DNA of 64,000 bases from Amycolatopsis nalaikhensis (lineage in GTDB: Bacteria > Actinomycetota > Actinomycetes > Mycobacteriales > Pseudonocardiaceae), in the NCBI RefSeq assembly GCF_030264295.1, contig NZ_CP127173.1, forward strand, positions 7,757,501 through 7,821,500. The letters run 5' to 3'. The notes under the pieces are model-generated. The model did not search any database. It saw nothing but the letters and a program-made list of their open reading frames with translations, and was not told the DNA's origin. Positions 1 to 11,183 of the stretch are shown piece by piece. Each line of letters opens with the position of its first letter. Within the stretch, counting starts at the first letter, position 1. Both the position numbers and the translations under genes were made by a program.

Positions 1-142
1 GTTCCGCGCCACCACGGCGGTGCGCCAGCACGGGCGCACCGTCGCCACCGCCGTCATCGAGTACTCGATGATCGGCCAGGGGCGCATCGACGCGCTCGAA
101 CGCCGCAAGGCCGACCAAGCCACCCGGGCCTGCCTCGGCTGA
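1..142 (+). CDS. C-terminal fragment of an unidentified protein (cut by window edge)
   Basis: An open frame enters from the left edge (first full codon at base 2) and stops with TGA at 140-142, giving 46 residues. The visible part alternates hydrophobic and polar residues (RTVATAVIEYSMIG) and ends in a charged helix. This resembles the last strand and helix of a hotdog-fold or similar small enzyme, but the fragment is too short to assign. It lies 34 bp upstream of the carboxymuconolactone-decarboxylase gene on the same strand, so the two may be cotranscribed. Codon use matches the neighbourhood. Confidence 0.55.
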   Translation, partial: FRATTAVRQHGRTVATAVIEYSMIGQGRIDALERRKADQATRACLG

Positions 143-176
143 GCCGAACCCACTCCGGAAGGGAAACCACACCACG

Positions 177-980
177 ATGTCCGAAGTCCGGGACACGTCC
201 TTCGACCAGGGCCTGAAACTCATCCAGCAGCTCGGCGGGGCCGACCGGCCCGCCGTGCTGGACCTGTTCGAGAGCATCGGGGAAGCCGAGTTCGGCGAGC
301 GGTGCGTCGGGTTCATCTACGGCGATGTCTACCACCGGCCGGGCCTGGCGCTGCCGGACCGGCAGCTGGCGACGGTCGCGGCGCTCACCGCGCTCGGGTA
401 CGCGGGTTCGCAGCTGCGCTTCCACGCCAAGGCCGCGCTCAACGTCGGCTGCACCCGCCGCCAGCTGGTCGAGGCGGTCATCCACGTCAGTTCGTTCGCG
501 GGCTTCCCGGCGACGCTCAACGCGCTGGGGGAGCTGAAGGCCCTCTTCGAGACGCTGCCCGCGGAAGAGACGTCGCCCGAACCCGACGCCGAAGCGCCGT
601 CGTGGGCGAGCATCGAAGACCGCCACGAGCGCGGCCTGGCCGCGATGAAGGCGGTCGACGGCGAGGCGGGGGAGAAGGTCGCCGCCGCGCTGCAGGACAT
701 CGCGCCCGACCTGGCCACCTACATCGTCGACTTCACCTTCGGCGAGATCTACCCGCGCCCGCACCTGAGCCTGCGCCGCCGCGAGATCGTCACGATCGCC
801 GCGTGCGTCGCGCTCGGCACCGCGCTGCCGCAGCTGAAGGTGCACATCCACGGCCTGCTCAACGTCGGCGGCAGCGAGCAGGAAGTCGTGGAGACCGTGC
901 TGCACCTGGCGTTCTACTGCGGGTTCCCGGCCGCGCTCAACGCCATCGCGGCCGCGCGCGAAGTGTTCGCGCAGCGGTGA
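177..980 (+). CDS. Carboxymuconolactone decarboxylase (CMD) family protein, two tandem CMD domains
   Basis: The 267-residue protein contains two copies of the CMD fold. Copy 1 (about 35-125) has a YHRPGLALPDRQL segment followed by QLRFHAKAALNVG; copy 2 (about 165-262) has YPRPHLSLRRREI followed by QLKVHIHGLLNVG. Each ends in a GFPA(T/A)LNA motif. No CxxC pair is present, so it is not an AhpD-type peroxidase; the family covers gamma-carboxymuconolactone decarboxylases and many enzymes of unknown substrate. The ATG follows a GGAAGGG ribosome site at 157-163. Its TGA overlaps the GTG of the next gene (GTGA), implying translational coupling with the HAD/MDR protein. Substrate unknown. Confidence 0.9.
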   Translation: MSEVRDTSFDQGLKLIQQLGGADRPAVLDLFESIGEAEFGERCVGFIYGDVYHRPGLALPDRQLATVAALTALGYAGSQLRFHAKAALNVGCTRRQLVEAVIHVSSFAGFPATLNALGELKALFETLPAEETSPEPDAEAPSWASIEDRHERGLAAMKAVDGEAGEKVAAALQDIAPDLATYIVDFTFGEIYPRPHLSLRRREIVTIAACVALGTALPQLKVHIHGLLNVGGSEQEVVETVLHLAFYCGFPAALNAIAAAREVFAQR

Positions 981-2707
981 CCGGCCTCCGGAAGCTGCGC
1001 GCGGTCGCGCTCGACTGCGACGGCGTGCTCATCGACGACACCTACCTGGCCATGATCGCCCGGTTCGTCACCGACCACGGCGGGGTGTACGACGCCGCGG
1101 CCGAGCGGGACGTGATCGGGCTGCGCGACATCGTCGTCGCCGATAAGGTCACCCGGCTCTGCGGTCTGGACCAGTCCGCCGAGGAGACGCTCAAGCAGCT
1201 GTGGGCGGCACGGCAGGACTACCTGGCCGAGCACCCGATCCGCGTCGCCGACGGGGTCCGGGACTGCCTGGCGGCGCTGGCGAAGCTCCCGGTGCGGCTG
1301 GTCTGCTACGGCGGCCGCACCCGTGAGCACACCTTCGACCGGTACCTCGGCGAGTTCATCGACCTGCTCGACCCCGAGGTGCCGTACGTGAGCATCAACG
1401 AGCACCGCCCCGGCGTCGACCACATCGCCCGGACGGTGCTCGGCGTCGGCTTCGACGAGATCGTCTTCGTCGACGACGTGAGCCGGGTGGCCGAGGACGC
1501 CCGCGCGCACGGCGCCGGGTTCATCGGGTTCCCGTCGAGCCCGGCCCACGCCCGGCAGCGGGAGTTCATGGCCGAGTACGGCGTCCGGCACTTCGCGGCG
1601 TCCCTGCCCGAACTGACCCCGGAACTCCTGGCGATCGTCGACGAAGAAGCTCGCGACTTCGACACACTGGCCTCGTTGAGGACGTCCCGCACCCTTGGAG
1701 CCGCTGTGAAGTTCTTTTCCCTGCCCCGTCCCGGCGCCGGACTCGTCATCGGCGAGCGCGACACGCCCGAGCCCGGCCCGGGGGAGGTGCTGGTCCGGAT
1801 GCGCGGGTGGGCGGTCAACGCCCGCGACCTGATGATCCTGAAGGGCTTCTACCCGAAGCCGGTGAAGCCGGACGTGGTCCCCCTGTCCGACGGCGCGGGC
1901 GAAGTCGTCGCGGTCGGCGACGGCGTCAGCGCGTGGTCGGCGGGCGACCGCGTGGCGGCGACGTACTTCCCGGACTGGCAGTCCGGCCCGGGCACACCGG
2001 AGAAGACGGCGAACGACCTCGCGGGCACGCTCGACGGCGTCCTCGCGGAGTACTGCGTGTTTCCGTCGGACGCGCTGGTCGCCGTGCCGGCGCACCTCGA
2101 CTTCGCGGAGGCGGCGACGTTGCCGAGCGCGGGCGTGACGGCGTGGCGCGCGGTGGTCGAGGAGGGGCGGGTCGTGCCCGGCCAGACGGTGCTGACGATG
2201 GGCAGCGGCGGCCTGTCGACGTTCGCGCTGCAGTTCGCGGTCCTCGGCGGCGCCCGGGTGGTGGCGACGTCGAGCAGCGACGAGAAGCTGGAACGGCTGC
2301 GCGAGCTGGGCGCGGCGGAGACGATCAACTACACGACGACCCCGGAGTGGGGAGCGGCGGCGGCGGAGCTGACGGGCGGCGGAGCGGACCACGTGGTCGA
2401 CGTCGGCGGCGGCGGGACGATCGGCCAGTCGATGATCGCGGCGCGGTACGGCGGGCACGTCAGCGTCGCGGGGGTGCTGACCCACGAGGGTGCCGCCGAC
2501 CCGATCCTGGTGCTGGTCAAGCAGCTGACGCTGCGCGGCCTGACCAACGCGTCGCGGGAGACGTTCCAGTCGATGAACCGGGCGGTGGAGACGACCGGGA
2601 TGCGGCCGGTGATCGACCGGCGGTTCGCCTTCGAGGAGGTCGCCGAGGCGGTCAAGCACCTGGAGTCCGGCACGCACCTCGGCAAGGTCGTCCTGGAGAG
2701 CGACTGA
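977..2707 (+). CDS. HAD-family hydrolase fused in frame to an MDR (quinone-oxidoreductase-like) dehydrogenase
   Basis: One uninterrupted 576-codon frame starts at the GTG overlapping the previous stop. Residues 1-230 are a HAD hydrolase: motif I LDCDGVLIDD at about 12-21 and motif IV FVDDVSRVAEDA near 165. Residues about 244-576 are a complete medium-chain dehydrogenase/reductase with nucleotide-binding segment GSGGLSTFALQFA. It has VNARD where zinc ADHs carry a catalytic Cys, so it is probably zinc-independent and NADPH-dependent. The MDR half has its own plausible start (GTG 1706, see separate entry), so it may also or only be made as a separate protein. No stop separates the two halves. 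Whether the fusion is real, or the HAD gene lost its stop, cannot be settled from sequence alone. Confidence 0.8.
   Translation: MTGLRKLRAVALDCDGVLIDDTYLAMIARFVTDHGGVYDAAAERDVIGLRDIVVADKVTRLCGLDQSAEETLKQLWAARQDYLAEHPIRVADGVRDCLAALAKLPVRLVCYGGRTREHTFDRYLGEFIDLLDPEVPYVSINEHRPGVDHIARTVLGVGFDEIVFVDDVSRVAEDARAHGAGFIGFPSSPAHARQREFMAEYGVRHFAASLPELTPELLAIVDEEARDFDTLASLRTSRTLGAAVKFFSLPRPGAGLVIGERDTPEPGPGEVLVRMRGWAVNARDLMILKGFYPKPVKPDVVPLSDGAGEVVAVGDGVSAWSAGDRVAATYFPDWQSGPGTPEKTANDLAGTLDGVLAEYCVFPSDALVAVPAHLDFAEAATLPSAGVTAWRAVVEEGRVVPGQTVLTMGSGGLSTFALQFAVLGGARVVATSSSDEKLERLRELGAAETINYTTTPEWGAAAAELTGGGADHVVDVGGGGTIGQSMIAARYGGHVSVAGVLTHEGAADPILVLVKQLTLRGLTNASRETFQSMNRAVETTGMRPVIDRRFAFEEVAEAVKHLESGTHLGKVVLESD
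1694..1708 (+). promoter_or_regulatory. Internal ribosome-binding site and GTG start for the MDR half
   Basis: TTGGAG ends at 1699, six bases before an in-frame GTG at 1706 whose translation (VKFFSLPRPG) looks like a native N-terminus of the MDR family. It suggests that a stand-alone dehydrogenase of 333 residues can be translated from within the HAD-MDR frame. Confidence 0.5.
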
Positions 2708-2917
2708 GCCCGGGTAACTTTTGCCGTCCCGGCTGGGTATATCTCTCGCCGCGGGCGGGTGTTTCCGCAGCTCAGCGGGGGTGAGGTGGGGCGAAAAAGT
2801 CCCCTTTCGGCAGGAATGGCGGCCGATGACCGCACCAGGAAGAGTGATGGTCACCGGGACATCGCCCGAGCAGGCCGCGGCCGCTCGGGGCGACGACCCG
2901 GACTGGGGGCGCGGGGA

Positions 2918-2954
2918 GGGGGTTTCAACCGCCTGGGGGTGGGTTGAAACCCCC
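2918..2954. repeat. 13-bp perfect inverted repeat (hairpin)
   Basis: Arms GGGGGTTTCAACC (2918-2930) and its exact complement (2942-2954) flank an 11-base G-rich loop. It lies 210 bp past the HAD-MDR stop. There is no U-run after it, so an intrinsic terminator is possible but not typical; it may be an intergenic repeat element. Confidence 0.6.
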
Positions 2955-2998
2955 TTCGCCTGTTCGCCCTCCCGCCCCGCCGCGCGGTCCCGGCGGAG

Positions 2999-3051
2999 GT
3001 CTTGAATGAGTCATTCAGGACCTCCCAAGACCTGAATGACTCATTCAAGAC
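2999..3051. repeat. Nested palindromic intergenic repeat (two TGAATGA-type palindromes in inverted orientation)
   Basis: Two 21-base arms (2999-3019 and 3031-3051) are perfect reverse complements around an 11-base loop. Inside each arm sits a near-palindrome of the form TGAATGA-G/C-TCATTCA (3003-3017 and 3033-3047). Its AT content contrasts with the surrounding GC-rich DNA. The nested symmetry is typical of a mobile or dispersed intergenic repeat rather than a simple terminator. I believe similar elements occur in Amycolatopsis genomes, but that is memory, not a search. Confidence 0.7.
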
Positions 3052-3345
3052 ACCTTGGTGGGCGATCGAGCCTGGACGGCCCGGCCCGGCACCGTCGCGT
3101 CTGGCGCTGCGCTCGGCTCCAGGCCCTTGAGAGGGCACGTCACCCTCCGGACTCGCCGATGATCACGTCCCGCCCGCGTCGTCCGGCCGGAAGCTAGCCG
3201 AGCTGCTCCCCTCCCGGATAGGGAAGGTAAACCCGGCCTCGGCGCGCGGGAAAGCGTTCGACGATTTCACCGCCCGCACTGTCCACAAAGGAATTCGAAC
3301 CGTTCGGCACCGGCCGCCGTGTCCATTGTGTACCGATTCGCCGTG

Positions 3346-3357
3346 TCACATATGTGA
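3346..3357. promoter_or_regulatory. Candidate operator upstream of the sugar transporter
   Basis: TCACATATGTGA is a perfect 12-bp palindrome in an AT-poor background, 112 bp upstream of the transporter start. Its position suits a repressor or activator site for the MFS gene. The cognate regulator is not in the window. Confidence 0.35.
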
Positions 3358-3469
3358 ACGTCGATCAGGTTTCTGAATTGTTATCGGCAACTGTCTTGCC
3401 CGGCTTTTTGCGGCGTGTGAGTGTGGTGCCCGCTGGTTGGACTGGACCTATGGAAGAGGCGACCCGGCC

Positions 3470-4855
3470 ATGACGCAGACAGCTCCGGCGCGGCACATCA
3501 GCCGGACCACCTTGTACTTCTTCGGCGCCCTCGGCGGCATCCTGTTCGGCTACGACCTCGGCGTGATCTCCGGGGTGCTCCCGTTCATCGGGAAGGCGTG
3601 GTCGCTGACCAGCTGGGACAAGGGGGTGATCACGGCCAGCCTGTCGGTCGGCGCGATCGTCGGCGCACTGTTCTCCAGCCGCACCAACGAAGCGCTCGGC
3701 CGGCGCCGCGCGATCATGGTCGCCGCGGCGATCGTCATCGTGGGCACGCTGGCGGCGAGCTTTTCGCCGACGTTCGCGTTGCTGGTGGTTTCGCGCCTGG
3801 TCATCGGACTGGGCATCGGCCTTTCTTCGTCGACCGTTCCGACGTACCTGTCCGAGCTGGCGCCCGCGCGGTTGCGGGGCGCGATGGGCGCGCTGAACCA
3901 GATCTTCATCGTGCTCGGCATCCTCATCGCGTTCCTGGTGAGTTACTGGCTCGGCCCGTCGGCGGCCTGGCGCTGGATGTTCGCCGGCGCGATCGTGCCC
4001 GCGACGATCCTGCTCATCGGCCTGGTGTTCCTGCCGGAAACCCCGCGCTGGCTGGTCAAGAACGGCCGTGAGGACGAGGCCCGGCGGGTGCTGGCGAGTG
4101 CGCACGGCAACACCGTGAACCTCGACGAGGAAATCGGCACCATCCGCGAGGTCATCCGGATGGACACCGAAGAAAAGCCACGCTTCCGCGACCTGTTCTC
4201 CGGGTTCGTCCGGCCGATGCTGGTCGTCGCCGTGCTGCTCGCCATCGGCCAGCAGTTCAGCGGGGTCAACGCGATCAACGCCTACTTCCCGACCATGCTG
4301 ATCGGCCTCGGCTTCGCCACGCAGGCCGCCTTGCTGTCCGGCGTGCTGCTGGGCGTCACGAAGTTCCTGTTCACCGCGTGGGTCGTGTTCGTCGTCGACC
4401 GCTGGGGCCGCAAGCCGCTGCTGCTCATCGGCAACGTGATCATGGTGGTCACGCTCGCCGCGGCCGGGCTGGTGGTGCTGAACGTCCACGACACCGGGCT
4501 GCGCGGCATCCTGATGCTCGTGATGATGGTGCTGTACCTGGTGGGCTACGAACTCGGCTGGGGCGCGGTCGTCTGGGTGATGATGTCCGAGGTGTTCCCG
4601 CTCAAGGTGCGCGCGGCGGGCATGGGCGTCAGCAGCGTCGTGCTGTGGGCGGCGACCGGAATCGTGAGCGCGGTGTTCCCGCTCATCTCCGACCCCGGCT
4701 CGCTCGGCATCGGCGGTTCGATGTTCCTGTTCGCCGGGATCAACGTCGTGCTGTTCGTGCTCACCAAGTGGCTCGTGCCGGAGACCAAGGGCCGCACGCT
4801 GGAGCAGATCGAGCTCGACCTGCGCGCGCGTCAGGGCGCGGCGGTCAAGAGCTGA
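3470..4855 (+). CDS. MFS sugar porter (proton-coupled sugar transporter)
   Basis: This 461-residue membrane protein has about 12 predicted helices. Hallmarks of the sugar-porter subfamily are visible: GYDLGVISG in helix 1, the GRRRAI loop after helix 2, PETPRWLVKNGREDEA after helix 6, QQFSGVNAINAYFP in helix 7, and the C-terminal PETKGRTLEQIE. The central loop is cytoplasmic and hydrophilic. The start is the ATG at 3470, preceded by GGAAGAGG (3452-3459); an in-frame TTG at 3437 is less likely because the protein would begin with a non-family extension. Expected role is uptake of a hexose or pentose; substrate not inferable. Its 3' end overlaps the convergent LLM gene by 11 bp. Confidence 0.92.
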   Translation: MTQTAPARHISRTTLYFFGALGGILFGYDLGVISGVLPFIGKAWSLTSWDKGVITASLSVGAIVGALFSSRTNEALGRRRAIMVAAAIVIVGTLAASFSPTFALLVVSRLVIGLGIGLSSSTVPTYLSELAPARLRGAMGALNQIFIVLGILIAFLVSYWLGPSAAWRWMFAGAIVPATILLIGLVFLPETPRWLVKNGREDEARRVLASAHGNTVNLDEEIGTIREVIRMDTEEKPRFRDLFSGFVRPMLVVAVLLAIGQQFSGVNAINAYFPTMLIGLGFATQAALLSGVLLGVTKFLFTAWVVFVVDRWGRKPLLLIGNVIMVVTLAAAGLVVLNVHDTGLRGILMLVMMVLYLVGYELGWGAVVWVMMSEVFPLKVRAAGMGVSSVVLWAATGIVSAVFPLISDPGSLGIGGSMFLFAGINVVLFVLTKWLVPETKGRTLEQIELDLRARQGAAVKS

Positions 4856-5717
4856 CCGGCTGGACGGCCGCCTCGCCCAGGCCCAGTTTGCCGGCGAGGC
4901 GGCCGATCCACGCTTCGACCTCCTCGGGCGCGCGGTCTGGCAGCCCGAAGATCGTCTCGGTCACGCCGAGGGAATCCAGGTGGGCCAACCGGCCCGGGTC
5001 CGGTCGCTCACCGAGTGCGCAGATGCGCGGCGCGCCTTCGCGGCCTTCGTCGCGCCAGATTTCCTTCAGCAGTGCGACGTGCCCGTCCAGGTCGCTGTCG
5101 GCCGGAGTGGTGATCCAGCCGTCGGTGTGGCGGGCGATCCAGCGGAACGTCTTCACCGTCGGGCCCGCGCCGAGCAGTACGGGGATGTGCGCTTGGACCG
5201 GTTTCGGCCAGGCCCAGCTCGGGCCGAAGGAGACGAACTCCCCGGCGTAGGAAGCTTCTTCTTCCGTCCACAGTGCACTCATCGCCTCGAGATACTCGCG
5301 CAGCGCGGTGCGGCGCCGGTTCCCGGGCACGCCGTGGTCGGTCAGCTCGTCGACGTTCCAGCCGAACCCGGTGCCGAGCGTGACGCGCCCGCCCGAGAGG
5401 TGGTCCAGGCTGGCGATCGTCTTGGCGAGCGTGATCGGGTCGCTCTCCACCGGCAGCGCGACGGCGGTGGACAGCCGGATGCGCGTCGTGACGGCGGCGG
5501 CCGTCGCCAGCGCCACCCACGGGTCGAGGGTCCGGCTGTAGCGGTCGTCGGGCAGGGACGCGTCCCCGGTGCGCGGGTGCGGCGACTCGCGTTTGACCGG
5601 GATGTGGGTGTGCTCGGGTACGTAGAAGGTGGCGAACCCGGCGGCCTCCGCGGCGCGCGCCGCGGAGGCCGGGGTGATGCCCCGGTCGCTGGTGAACAGC
5701 ACGATTCCGTAGTCCAC
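4845..5717 (-). CDS. LLM-class (luciferase-like) F420-dependent oxidoreductase
   Basis: The 290-residue protein begins MDYGIVLFTSDRG and contains EAAGFATFYVPEH, the GGRVTLGTGFGWN segment and DGWITTP, all typical of TIM-barrel luciferase-like monooxygenases of the Rv2161c-type F420 group. It would use reduced F420 (or FMN) to reduce or oxidise an unknown small molecule. GTG start at 5717. A palindrome matching the KstR consensus (5731-5744) lies 13 bp upstream, in promoter position, which suggests induction by sterol or acyl-CoA metabolites. Monocistronic and convergent with the MFS gene. Confidence 0.88.
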   Translation of the reverse strand: MDYGIVLFTSDRGITPASAARAAEAAGFATFYVPEHTHIPVKRESPHPRTGDASLPDDRYSRTLDPWVALATAAAVTTRIRLSTAVALPVESDPITLAKTIASLDHLSGGRVTLGTGFGWNVDELTDHGVPGNRRRTALREYLEAMSALWTEEEASYAGEFVSFGPSWAWPKPVQAHIPVLLGAGPTVKTFRWIARHTDGWITTPADSDLDGHVALLKEIWRDEGREGAPRICALGERPDPGRLAHLDSLGVTETIFGLPDRAPEEVEAWIGRLAGKLGLGEAAVQPVSS

Positions 5718-5730
5718 GCGAGGAGCGTAT

Positions 5731-5744
5731 TAGAACGTGTTCTA
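5731..5744. promoter_or_regulatory. KstR-like operator upstream of the LLM oxidoreductase
   Basis: TAGAACGTGTTCTA fits the TNNAACNNGTTNNA consensus known for the TetR-family regulator KstR of cholesterol catabolism at every defined position. It lies just upstream of the GTG start, where binding would block transcription. Related TetR regulators of lipid metabolism bind similar sites, so the exact regulator is an inference. Confidence 0.6.
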
Positions 5745-6268
5745 GTTCGCAAGGCGCACGTCCGTTGGGAAAAGTCGCCCCCAAGGTCGGGCGCGACCGA
5801 ACGGGCGATGGTGACGCTGCGGAGTTACCGCGCGGCGTCACCGGTCCGCGCCGCGGGCGTTCGGGGGATTTCCGATGCCGGGACGGCATTCGGCGCCGGA
5901 GGGTCCGGCGGAGACCGCCGCCGGCGGTCCAACGGCTCACCCGCCGCGAGCCACGCCCGGCCCGCTGTTCAGCCTCCGGTGCGATACCAGTCCCGAGTCG
6001 ACTGCGGGGCCTTCGTGGCCGCGAAAAGTGGCGAGGTGAACTCGGAGGGTAACGTCGAAGTCCGCTCGAACGATGGTCGAGGGGTCCCGGGTGCGCAGCC
6101 GGGGAGCAGAGCGGGGGCGCCGGACGCGCCACCGTGGACGAGACCCGGGAAGACACGGAGGCAGGGTGGAGTCGGTAATCCATTGTGGACCCACGGTGTC
6201 CCAGCAAGTGGACGCCTCGGCTGGGCGGGATGGCGTTCGCCTGCCCGTTTCCAGTACCGTGGACCACA
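5745..6268. other. Leader and intergenic region upstream of metH, no gene seen
   Basis: Between the KstR-like site and the riboswitch I find no frame with a recognisable protein and no clear repeat. The region presumably carries the metH promoter. Confidence 0.5.
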
Positions 6269-6354
6269 GGCCGAGAGGCGCTGCAACGGACCCGCGGGTC
6301 CGCCACGCTCGGCCGGGAACCACCACCCAAGGGCGCCTCCCGAACGAGGGAGGC
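6269..6354 (+). promoter_or_regulatory. S-adenosylhomocysteine (SAH) riboswitch controlling metH
   Basis: The conserved core GAGGCGCTGCAA is present. P1 pairs GGCCGAG (6269-6275) with CTCGGCC (6308-6314). P2 pairs CGGACCC (6287-6293) with GGGTCCG (6296-6302). The pseudoknot pairs GAGGCGC (6275-6281) with GCGCCTC (6333-6339). Immediately downstream, GCCTCCC (6335-6341) can instead pair with GGGAGGC (6348-6354), which contains the metH ribosome site GGGAGG. The pseudoknot strand and this sequestering arm overlap, so ligand binding should free the ribosome site: a translational ON switch. SAH riboswitches are known upstream of ahcY and metH-type genes. Confidence 0.85.
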
Positions 6355-6359
6355 TGCCG

Positions 6360-9979
<3,620 letters not shown>

Positions 9980-9998
<19 letters not shown>

Positions 9999-11131
9999 TC
10001 CCGCAGCTCGATGTCCGTGGCGAACTTGTCGGTCGCCTTGAGCATCAGGCCGAGCAGGAAGCGGGACTTGAACGTCCAGTCCCGCAGCTTGATCCGCAGC
10101 GGCGACGGCGGCGCGAGGAACGGGCCCGCGCTGCCGCGCTGCGAGACCTTGGCGTAGCCGCGGAAGAGCTCCTCGTAGCGGGCGAAGGCGACCCGGTGGT
10201 CGCCGTCGGCCGCGAGCAGCTCGCCCGCGAGCACGTACGCGCCGACGATCGCGAGGCCGGTGCCGAAGCCGCCGAGGGTGTTGCCGTACGCGGCGTCGCC
10301 GAGCAGCACGACGCGGCCGCGTGCGTAGTGGTCGATGGTGACCCGGGCGAGCGAGTCGAGGTAGAACTCGCGCGCGTCCGGGATCTTCGCGACCAGGTCG
10401 GGTACCCGCCAGCCCGTGCCGCGGTAGGCGTCGGCCAGGAGCCGTCGCTGGTGGGCGGTGTCGGTGCGGTCGTAGTCGAGCTCCGGCGAGGCGAACACGA
10501 AGAACGCCGACGCCTTCGGCCCGCCGACGGCGACCATCCGGCCGGGCTCGTTGTACATCACCGGCTCGCCGTCGGCGACGTCCTCGCCGAGCTCGGCCAG
10601 CGCGTAGTAGTGGCCGAGGAACCGGACGTAGTCGCGCTCGGGCCCGAACGCCAGCCGCCGGACGTTCGAGTGGATGCCGTCGGCGCCGACGACCAGGTCG
10701 AACCGGCGTGGCGCGGCGTTCGCGAAGGTGACGTCGACGCCGTCCGCCGTCTCGGTCAGCGCGATGATGGTGTCGCCGAACAGGTACTCGCAGTCGGTGT
10801 GCTGGTAGAGGATCTCGGCCAGGTCGCCGCGGCGGATCTCGATCTCGCCGCCGGTGAACTCACCCGGGATGACGGCTCGGGGACGGCCTTCGGCGTCGAT
10901 GATCGTCTGGTCGGTGCCGCCGGTCTGGTGCTTCAGGACGTCGTCGAGGATGCCCATCCGCTCGAGCACGGTCCGGTGGGTGGCGCCCTTGAAGTCGACG
11001 GCCTGGCCGCCGGGCCGCACCGACGGCGCGCGTTCGACGACGGTGACGGTGCAGCCGTAGCGGGTCAGCCAGTGGGCGAGCGCGGGTCCGGCGATGCTGG
11101 CGCCGGAGATGAGGACGTTCAGGTTCTTCAT
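9980..11131 (-). CDS. FAD-dependent monooxygenase (class A flavoprotein hydroxylase family)
   Basis: The 383-residue protein starts MKNLNVLISGASIAGPALAH, the ADP-binding fold of PHBH/TetX-like hydroxylases, with ERAPSVRPGGQAVDFKG following. The DLVVGADGIHSNVR (DG) motif and the second FAD motif VVLLGDAAYGNTLGGFGTG are present. These enzymes use NAD(P)H and oxygen to hydroxylate aromatic or polyketide substrates, often in antibiotic modification or breakdown. No membrane segment. It stands alone, head-to-tail with the PLC-like gene 52 bp upstream, and may share its transcript. Substrate unknown. Confidence 0.9.
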
Positions 11132-11183
11132 GCCGTCGAGCTTCGCCAGGGACGCTTACGGGTCCCTGACGAAGCCCTGACGG

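Larger units (their letters stand above)
2708..3345. other. Intergenic region without a supportable gene
   Basis: Short frames here have no family resemblance and run through repeat sequence. The region holds two inverted repeats (2918-2954 and 2999-3051, described separately). The rest, 3052-3345, shows no clear motif and probably forms the upstream region of the sugar transporter. Confidence 0.6.

Noticed and set aside
2851..3138. 95-residue minus-strand ORF
   Set aside because: It runs straight through the palindromic repeat, is Arg/Pro-rich and has no ribosome site.
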